From positions 186,001 to 250,000 of the forward strand of contig KB906760.1 of the NCBI GenBank assembly GCA_000381605.1: a DNA stretch of 64,000 nt, written 5' to 3'. The stretch comes from Acidobacteriaceae bacterium KBS 89. GTDB taxonomy: Bacteria; Acidobacteriota; Terriglobia; Terriglobales; Acidobacteriaceae. The notes beneath the pieces were generated by a model, which saw only the letters and a list, made by a program, of their open reading frames with translations, ran no database searches and was not told the DNA's origin. Shown piece by piece: positions 9,476 to 14,755 of this stretch. Made by a program: the position numbers and the translations under genes. Within the stretch, counting starts at the first letter, position 1. Every line of letters begins with the position of its first letter.

Positions 9476-9781
9476 TCAGCAGATCTCGAGAGGGAAGAGC
9501 GCGGCTGCGACTTCGGCCGCGCTCTTTCCGGTTATGCGAACTGTCTTCGCGCGGCTCGTGATGCCTGCTACGATTGCGATCCTTGCTCGCGGCAACCGGA
9601 GCGCTTCAGCAAGAAAAGCGATCAGCGCTTCGTTTGCCTTTCCATCGACCGGTGGCGCCGTTAGAGCGATCTTCAGGGCATCAACGTGGATGCCGGTGAC
9701 ACCGTTCTTTCGTGCTCCTGGATGTACTCGCACTGCCAGTGTGCATCCATCAGCGACATCGCTCGCGAAGGCTGGGCTCAT
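9476..9781 (-). CDS. DUF167 / YggU-family protein
   Basis: About 101 residues when started at the ATG at 9781, which overlaps the stop of the upstream PLPBP gene by 4 bp (ATGA). A longer reading frame reaching back to 9985 lies antisense-like inside the neighbour and lacks family similarity. The core VRVHPGARKNGVTG, followed by ALKIALTAPPVDGKANEAL and TSRAKTVRITG, is the conserved DUF167 pattern. The family is small, cytosolic and of unknown function. Pairing with a yggS-like gene is common in bacteria and supports the call. Confidence 0.88.
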   Translation of the reverse strand: MSPAFASDVADGCTLAVRVHPGARKNGVTGIHVDALKIALTAPPVDGKANEALIAFLAEALRLPRARIAIVAGITSRAKTVRITGKSAAEVAAALFPLEIC

Positions 9782-10479
9782 TGCTCTGCAGCTTTCGGTA
9801 CGCGGCGGCCGAAGAGTGCTGTTCCTACTCGGACACAGGTGCTGCCCTCTTCGATCGCTACGGTGAAGTCGTTCGACATTCCCATGGAGAGCTGCGTCAC
9901 GCGAGGGAACCGGACTGCCGATTCGTCGCGCAACAGGCGCAGCTCGCGGAAGTAGGGCCTTGCAACTTCGGCGTCCTCCGACCACGGTGGAACCGTCATC
10001 AGGCCGACTGCTGCGATCGATTCCAGTTCGTTCATCGCGGCCAGCAGGGAAGGCAACTCGTCCGGAGCGAGTCCGTGCTTCGACTCTTCGTCGCTCAGTT
10101 TTACCTCGACGAGCACCGGGAGCCTCTTTCCCAAGGCTGCTGCTGCTGTGTTCAATCGCTGGGCGATCTTCAGCGAGTCGACGGCGTCGATGGCATCGAA
10201 CAACTCGGCAGCTTTCGAGGTCTTGTTCGACTGGAGCGGACCGATCAGGTGGAAATTCGCATCAGTAAGCGCGGTCAGGTGCGGCGATTTCTCCTGAAAC
10301 TCCTGCACGCGGTTCTCGCCGAAGAGTCGCTGACCGGCGTCGTATGCCTCGAGGATCATCCCCACGGGATGGACTTTGCTGACGGCCATCAGGGCTACGT
10401 CAGTGACCGGGCGGTTGGCTCGATGGCAGGCTTCGGTAATCTGTTGCTGCAGGTGGGCGAGATTGTCTGCGATGGACAT
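9778..10479 (-). CDS. yggS: PLP homeostasis protein (YggS/PLPBP/ProSC family)
   Basis: 233 residues, the usual family length. Conserved features are the PLP-lysine region LMAVSKVHP, the GENRVQEF motif, HLIGPLQSNKT, and the C-terminal phosphate-binding GSTCVRVGTALFG. The family binds pyridoxal phosphate without known catalysis and buffers PLP and amino/keto acid pools in the cytosol. It is co-transcribed with the DUF167 gene by a 4-bp overlap. The ribosome site is weak. Confidence 0.93.
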   Translation of the reverse strand: MSIADNLAHLQQQITEACHRANRPVTDVALMAVSKVHPVGMILEAYDAGQRLFGENRVQEFQEKSPHLTALTDANFHLIGPLQSNKTSKAAELFDAIDAVDSLKIAQRLNTAAAALGKRLPVLVEVKLSDEESKHGLAPDELPSLLAAMNELESIAAVGLMTVPPWSEDAEVARPYFRELRLLRDESAVRFPRVTQLSMGMSNDFTVAIEEGSTCVRVGTALFGRRVPKAAEQ

Positions 10480-10543
10480 GGGCTATCTGCATCTTATCTT
10501 TTGACTTTTCCTTTGACTTTCTCCATGGAGGCTACACCCTGCA

Positions 10544-10873
10544 ATGTGGACGATACTGCTGCTGATCGGCTCGAACATCTTTATGACCTTCGCGTGGTAC
10601 GGGCACCTGAAGTTTCGTGAGGTGCCGCTGTGGAAGGTGATACTGGTCAGCTGGTGCATCGCCTTCTTTGAGTACTGCCTGCAGGTGCCGGCGAACCGGA
10701 TCGGCGCGAAGACCTTTTCGCCTGACCAGCTGAAGGTGATTCAGGAGATCATCACGCTTGCGGTCTTCGGTGTCTTCTCGACCTACTACTTTGGCGACAA
10801 GCTGCACTGGAACCACTTTGCCGCCTTCGGCTGCCTGGTGGCGGGGGCCTTCTTCATGTTTCATAAGTTCTAG
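10544..10873 (+). CDS. DUF486 (DMT superfamily-like) membrane protein
   Basis: 109 residues making about four short transmembrane helices (MWTILLLIGSNIFMTFAWYG, then VILVSWCIAFFEY, then IITLAVFGVFSTYYF, then FAAFGCLVAGAFFMF). This is the DUF486 family, related to half-size drug/metabolite transporters. QVPANRIG and FSPDQLKVIQE are conserved landmarks. No substrate is known. The stop codon TAG directly abuts an intergenic repeat element (10873-11133). Confidence 0.87.
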   Translation: MWTILLLIGSNIFMTFAWYGHLKFREVPLWKVILVSWCIAFFEYCLQVPANRIGAKTFSPDQLKVIQEIITLAVFGVFSTYYFGDKLHWNHFAAFGCLVAGAFFMFHKF

Positions 10874-11133
10874 GGGTACCCCCCATTGCCCGCGCGTAAG
10901 TTGCTTCTATTCAACTATTTACGGCATGTCGTAGCCTGCAAAATAGTCTAAACAAAGGAGTTACGTCCAAAATCGTGCATCTAAACGAGTTAGCCCCGGA
11001 TTGCCTCCGGGGACTTCCCTTGTTTTGATCTCTATATCCAGTATAGCGAGTTGGGCGTAACTAATACGCCAAGTCTATGTCGTTGATTGGTATAGGATTA
11101 GATAGTTTTGGGACTTGACATACGATTTTTGGC
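10873..11133 (+). repeat. structured intergenic element, copy 1
   Basis: First of three related copies in the window (others at 51967-52239 minus and 57828-58091 plus). It opens with the palindrome GGGGTACCCC at 10873-10882, fused to the TAG stop of the DUF486 gene. An inverted copy of a roughly 28-nt unit lies at 10895-10923, with direct copies at 10938-10965 and 10966-10993. A hairpin CCCCGGA-loop-TCCGGGG at 10994-11012 is followed by a T-containing tail. Then come CCAGTATAGCGAGTTGG, an inverted pair TTGG...CCAA, and the right end GGACTTGACATACGATTTTT. It contains no ORF. See findings for interpretation. Confidence 0.85.
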
Positions 11134-11142
11134 TAGAAAATG

Positions 11143-11169
11143 CAGAAAAAGTTTTGCTGCCGCAGCAAA
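11143..11169 (-). terminator. possible terminator of the 11346-12518 gene
   Basis: On the minus strand, TTTGCTG-CGG-CAGCAAA forms a perfect 7-bp stem with a 3-nt loop, followed by ACTTTTTC. It lies about 180 bp after the stop of the minus-strand exported protein. Between them are two further hairpins: AGTGGGGC-GAAA-GCCCCACT at 11216-11235, and a CTAGG/CCTAG pair around 11194-11214. This fills the rest of the 472-bp gap after the repeat element. Confidence 0.45.
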
Positions 11170-11263
11170 GGCAATGAAATAAGTCGCTTAGCTCTAGGTC
11201 GCTTCGCTGCCTAGGAGTGGGGCGAAAGCCCCACTGCTTTATCCTGACCGCTACGGATGAAAC

Positions 11264-11302
11264 CACATGGCGACGATGAGACCGTCGCGAAAATGGGGGT
11301 CC
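11264..11302 (+). repeat. short palindromic repeat flanking the 11346 gene, left copy
   Basis: The pattern CCAC-T-GCGA-GATG-GACCGT-GCGAA-ATGGGG is shared with 12551-12593 in the same orientation on the other side of the intervening gene. Within this copy, GCGACG...CGTCGC can pair as a hairpin. Confidence 0.5.
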
Positions 11303-11345
11303 TCAGATTCAGATATGACCACGCTTTATGCTGCTTTAGACCGCC

Positions 11346-12518
11346 TCACTGGTTTCTATATCCTACCCAGCGGGGGCCATCGCATCCTCGGGACAAAGAC
11401 TGAGATAGTCGCCCGTCAACATTCAGGTTGAGTGCTGCGTCCTTCAGGAAGATAACGTCGTCCACAACCAGGCGACCGTTCTCTCGCCCCACGATTGGAG
11501 CGACCTGCCAGATTAGCGGTCTGCCGGCAGACGTGTACTCGCGACGATCATCCGCTCTCTTGTTGACCGGTGCGTCCCACCACTTGAGCCTCACGTACAC
11601 TCGAACGGAACCATCCTGCTCCACTTGTGTTCTCTCGACGTTGAAGCTACGCGGTCCGGTTAGTTCGTCGCCACCCGAGAAGATTCCACTCTCAAATATT
11701 CCGAATGGTGGCTTTTCCGGATACCTGGGGTCCTGAGGTCGCCGATCCCAATCAGCTACGCAGGCATTGAAGTCATCAATCCTGTGGAGCAATGTCTTGC
11801 TCATGTAAGGCGCGAAAATCTTCCAGTCAATGCCCGATGGGATACCACCCGGGGTATGAGCCACCACCTGCTCATAGAGACTCTGGATAAGGGCCGCCGG
11901 CTGATCGGGGAGGCTATACCCAATCCAGCGAGGGCCATCGCATCCCGCGGCTAAATATTCCGACAATCGCCGGTCAGCCGGCTTGTCCTCAGGGTAGTCG
12001 TAGGTAGCATCATTGATGTAGATCACATCATCGATGAGGTAGTGGCCGTCTTCGCGCAGCACGACAGCTGCAACGCGCCAGGTATACCTCCGGGCCGGAG
12101 ACCCCCCAGACGTGAGGTTTACATACACTCGCGAGGAGCCATCCTTCTCGGACTGTGTCCTTTCAATTTTGAAGGTCCGTGGTTCGGCGCTCCAGCGCTC
12201 ACCGTAGAAGACTCCAAACTTGGAGTCCATCTCTGCCTTCAAGTGCGGCTCTGAGTTCCGCCGGTCCCAATCATCCGAGCAGGCCTTGGCTAAATCAATT
12301 CTGTGCAGCAAAGCTTTGCTGAGATAAGGTGCGAAGATCTTCATGTCCGCGCCCCCCGGGGTGTCGTGCGGGTGACGAGCCATCACCTGTTGATAGAGGC
12401 TCTGAACCAGCGCCCGGGGCTGATGGGGTAGGGTGGACGGATTACTCTGGCGAGCAGGCTGGCCAAGAGCCAATGTCGTCGTGAACTGCAGAAGAAGGGC
12501 GCACAGCAAAAGATTCAT
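11346..12518 (-). CDS. exported protein with two DUF3828-like domains
   Basis: 390 residues with a signal peptide (MNLLLCALLLQFTTTLALGQ). The mature part is an internal duplication of about 180 residues. Each half starts with AL(V/I)QSLY(Q/E)QV, then IFAPY(L/M)SK(A/T)LLHRID, then a W-D-R-R segment, then an ERTQ-E-DGS-RVYV strand, then a VDDVI/IDDVI strand, and ends CDGPRW(I/V)GY. This layout resembles DUF3828 (NTF2-like fold) domains. No catalytic residues are recognisable. The two halves are clearly diverged, so the duplication is not recent. The gene is bracketed by short related palindromes. Confidence 0.72.
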   Translation of the reverse strand: MNLLLCALLLQFTTTLALGQPARQSNPSTLPHQPRALVQSLYQQVMARHPHDTPGGADMKIFAPYLSKALLHRIDLAKACSDDWDRRNSEPHLKAEMDSKFGVFYGERWSAEPRTFKIERTQSEKDGSSRVYVNLTSGGSPARRYTWRVAAVVLREDGHYLIDDVIYINDATYDYPEDKPADRRLSEYLAAGCDGPRWIGYSLPDQPAALIQSLYEQVVAHTPGGIPSGIDWKIFAPYMSKTLLHRIDDFNACVADWDRRPQDPRYPEKPPFGIFESGIFSGGDELTGPRSFNVERTQVEQDGSVRVYVRLKWWDAPVNKRADDRREYTSAGRPLIWQVAPIVGRENGRLVVDDVIFLKDAALNLNVDGRLSQSLSRGCDGPRWVGYRNQ

Positions 12519-12550
12519 CTCGTTATATTGCTATATAGATCACCGAGCAA

Positions 12551-12593
12551 CCCACCTTAGCGATGATGTGACCGTTGCGAAGATGGGGTACCC
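12551..12593 (+). repeat. short palindromic repeat flanking the 11346 gene, right copy
   Basis: Same pattern as 11264-11302. In this copy the outer arms CCCACCTTAGCG and GCGAAGATGGGG can pair with few mismatches, giving a hairpin of about 38 nt directly upstream of the exported-protein gene. Confidence 0.5.
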
Positions 12594-12613
12594 AGCACCC
12601 TACAGCGCAAGAA

Positions 12614-12635
12614 GCAGATCCCCTTCGGGGATGAC
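12614..12635. repeat. GCAGATCCC...GGGATGAC palindrome
   Basis: The palindromic core GATCCCCTTCGGGGAT with flanks GCA and GAC. The same frame, with a longer loop, recurs at 58150-58188. It sits between the thioredoxin reductase stop and the start of the exported protein and could act as a terminator for neither with certainty, since no T-run follows. Confidence 0.45.
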
Positions 12636-12677
12636 AACCAGAACAGCAAAAACTAGAAACGACAAGAGCGGACGGGT

Positions 12678-13631
12678 TTAGCGGCCGTGCTCTTCGAGGT
12701 ATTTTTCTACTTCGAGGGCGGCCATGCAGCCTGAGCCGGCGGCGGTGATGGCCTGGCGGTAGCGGCGGTCCTGGATGTCTCCGCAGGCGAAGACGCCGGG
12801 GATGATCTCTCCGTTGAGGGTAGGGAAGACGTTGTTCTTCGTGAGGATGTAGCCGTCGGGGTCGAGGTCCATCATGCCCTTGAAGGCGATGGCGTTCGGA
12901 ATGTGGCCGATGCCGAGAAACATGAAGCTGACGGGAAGAGTGTAGACCTCGCCGGAGACGGTGTTTTTGAGGCGCAGGCCTTTGACGTCCTTCTCTTCGA
13001 CGCCGAGAACCTCTTCGACGGTGGTGCTGGTGAGGAACTTGATGTTGGGGTGCGCCATGGCGCGGTCGAGCATGATCTTCGAGGCGCGGAATTTTTCCGT
13101 GCGGTTGATGAGCGTGACTTTGGTGGCGAAGCGGGTGAGGAAGAGGGCCTCTTCCATTGCTGAGTCGCCGCCGCCGATGACGGCGATCTCTTTGCCGGAG
13201 GAGAAGAATCCGTCGCAGGTGGCGCAGGAGCTGACGCCGTGGCCGATGAGGGCCTGCTCGGAGGGGAGATTGAGCCAACGCGCGCTGGCACCGGAGGCGA
13301 TGATGAGCGTGCGGGTGTGGATGGTCTCGTGGCCGAGGTTCAGCGCGAAGGGGTGCTTGGTGAGATCAATCGAGGCGAGGTGTGCCATGCGCAGTTCGGC
13401 GCCGAAGCGGACGGCCTGCTTCTTCATGTTCTCGATGAGGTCGGGGCCCTGGATGCCTTCGGGCCAGCCGGGAAAGTTTTCTACCAGCGTGGTGATGGAG
13501 AGCTGTCCGCCGGGCTCGTGGCCTTCGAGGACAAGAGGCTTGAGGTTAGAGCGGGCAGCGTAGATGGCAGCGGTAAGTCCGGAGCATCCGGAGCCGAGGA
13601 TGACAGTGTCGCGGGTCGTGTTTTCGGGCAT
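12678..13631 (-). CDS. trxB: thioredoxin-disulfide reductase
   Basis: 317 residues when started at MPENTTRD (13631). An upstream in-frame ATG at 13676 would add 15 residues without similarity. The FAD-binding GSGCSGLTAAIYAARSNLKP, the redox pair CATC in SCATCDGFF, the NADPH-binding GGGDSAMEEALFLT and the C-terminal FACGDIQDRRYRQAITAAG are all conserved. The GSGCSG turn has Cys where most homologues have Pro or Ala. It reduces thioredoxin with NADPH in the cytosol. Confidence 0.95.
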   Translation of the reverse strand: MPENTTRDTVILGSGCSGLTAAIYAARSNLKPLVLEGHEPGGQLSITTLVENFPGWPEGIQGPDLIENMKKQAVRFGAELRMAHLASIDLTKHPFALNLGHETIHTRTLIIASGASARWLNLPSEQALIGHGVSSCATCDGFFSSGKEIAVIGGGDSAMEEALFLTRFATKVTLINRTEKFRASKIMLDRAMAHPNIKFLTSTTVEEVLGVEEKDVKGLRLKNTVSGEVYTLPVSFMFLGIGHIPNAIAFKGMMDLDPDGYILTKNNVFPTLNGEIIPGVFACGDIQDRRYRQAITAAGSGCMAALEVEKYLEEHGR

Positions 13632-13704
13632 ATAGGCACCATTAGTGTAAATGCGCGGCGGAGGAAAAGGATGCAAAGGCTCGAGTAGTGAAACAATTGA
13701 GATT

Positions 13705-13905
13705 ATGGCAAATTTAACATTGGTCTATGGAATGAGGCTGTTACCCGCGGACGAGATCGCATCGGTGGGTGAGGCGCCGATTACCCTGAAAAACGGCAAC
13801 GAGGCCCATGTGACAATGCATGTGCTCGAAGGCAGCCGGGAACAGATTGAGGCGCAGCTGAAGATGAGTTTGGACGCATTTTTCGACTTCTACCCCGAGA
13901 TTTAG
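13705..13905 (+). CDS. small conserved-looking hypothetical protein
   Basis: 66 residues, starting MANLTLVYGMRLLPADEIAS and ending FFDFYPEI. There is no signal peptide or membrane segment. Net charge is acidic, with a mixed alpha/beta composition. It is divergent from trxB with about 70 bp between the starts. The ATG at 13705 is preferred to an earlier in-frame start at 13651, which would overlap the trxB 5' end. I do not recognise a characterised family. Confidence 0.6.
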   Translation: MANLTLVYGMRLLPADEIASVGEAPITLKNGNEAHVTMHVLEGSREQIEAQLKMSLDAFFDFYPEI

Positions 13906-13927
13906 CCCCCGGCCAGGCCGCGAGTGT

Positions 13928-14012
13928 GCGGAATCCGGTCACTGCTCTTTTCTCCTCTTTTCCTGACGAAGAAGAAGAAGAGAGACGGAGGGTGACATGG
14001 GCCGGATTCCGC
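13928..14012 (+). promoter_or_regulatory. long inverted repeat enclosing the start region of the next gene
   Basis: GCGGAATCCGG at 13928-13938 is repeated inverted as CCGGATTCCGC at 14002-14012. GTCAC (13938-13942) pairs with GTGAC (13992-13996), and the CTCTTTTCTCC-type tract can pair with the GAAGAAGAAGAAGAG tract. The GGAGGGTGAC ribosome site and the ATG at 13997 lie inside the right arm, so the folded mRNA would hide them. Seen directly in the sequence; regulation is inference. Confidence 0.55.
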
Positions 14013-14755
14013 AAGGGTCTACGGGGTTGCGCGCGATTGTGATCGCCGCACTGCTGATGTGTCCGATGGCGCTGGGTCAGGTCGCGCCGACTGTGCAGCC
14101 TGAAAGCGTGATCGATGTTCTGCATCAGCTTTCGGACAAGGCCGAGGTCATCTTTGCGGGGCAGGTGGTGGCGGTACGGCATGCCAATGGAGCGGGTTGG
14201 GTCGAGGTTGAGTTTCGCGTCGACCAGGCGATCCGAGGATGTAGCGTTGGCATTCCCTACGTGTTGCGGGAGTGGGCTGGTTTGTGGGCGGGGGACAGTC
14301 AGCGTTACCGCGTAGGGCAGCGTCTGCTGATGCTGCTGCATGCGCCGGGCGCGGCGGGGATGAGTTCGCCAGTCAGTGGACTGGATGGGGCGATTCCGAT
14401 TCGTCAGGGTGGGGGTTTGGCGACGCCGACGGACATTGCAACTCCTGCGCAACCGCCGTTTGTCGATCTTCGCTGGTTGGGCGCGAGGCTGCCGCGTGCG
14501 GTCTCGTATCAGAGTGGGTCTGGGTCTGCGTCTGGGGACCAGGCGAAGGCGGCGGACTCTGCGGTACTTTTTCCTGCTCAAGAGCGGACCACACGCGTGG
14601 GCTCATCCGGATCGGTTACCAATTCAGGTCCAATTCCACCGATGCTCGGTAATGCGAGCCCCAGCGACGCTTCGGTCCCGGCGCAGCAGGCCTCGGTCGA
14701 TGCTGTGATCGGGATGCTCACCACGTGGCAGAAGGCGCAGCATGCCGCTCCGTGA
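13997..14755 (+). CDS. exported protein of unknown function
   Basis: 252 residues with a signal peptide (GLRAIVIAALLMCPMALGQV). A beta-rich stretch follows (VIFAGQVVAVRHANG, VEVEFRVDQAIRG, LREWAGLWAGDSQRYRVGQR, LLMLLHAPG). This resembles a small surface-domain pattern found beside extracellular peptidase-like proteins. The C-terminal 100 residues are Ser/Ala/Pro-rich and low in complexity. The gene overlaps the next one by 14 bp, so the two are co-expressed and probably act together outside the cell. Translation may be limited by the hairpin at 13928-14012. Confidence 0.75.
   Translation: MGRIPQGSTGLRAIVIAALLMCPMALGQVAPTVQPESVIDVLHQLSDKAEVIFAGQVVAVRHANGAGWVEVEFRVDQAIRGCSVGIPYVLREWAGLWAGDSQRYRVGQRLLMLLHAPGAAGMSSPVSGLDGAIPIRQGGGLATPTDIATPAQPPFVDLRWLGARLPRAVSYQSGSGSASGDQAKAADSAVLFPAQERTTRVGSSGSVTNSGPIPPMLGNASPSDASVPAQQASVDAVIGMLTTWQKAQHAAP

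Noticed and set aside
10938..10993. Direct 28-nt units taken as a mini CRISPR array
   Set aside because: Units are adjacent without spacers, imperfect, and part of a larger element repeated elsewhere; no cas genes.
12523..13278. 251-residue Arg/His/Pro-rich minus-strand frame overlapping trxB
   Set aside because: It is an alternative frame of trxB and its spacer, with very unusual composition and no ribosome site.
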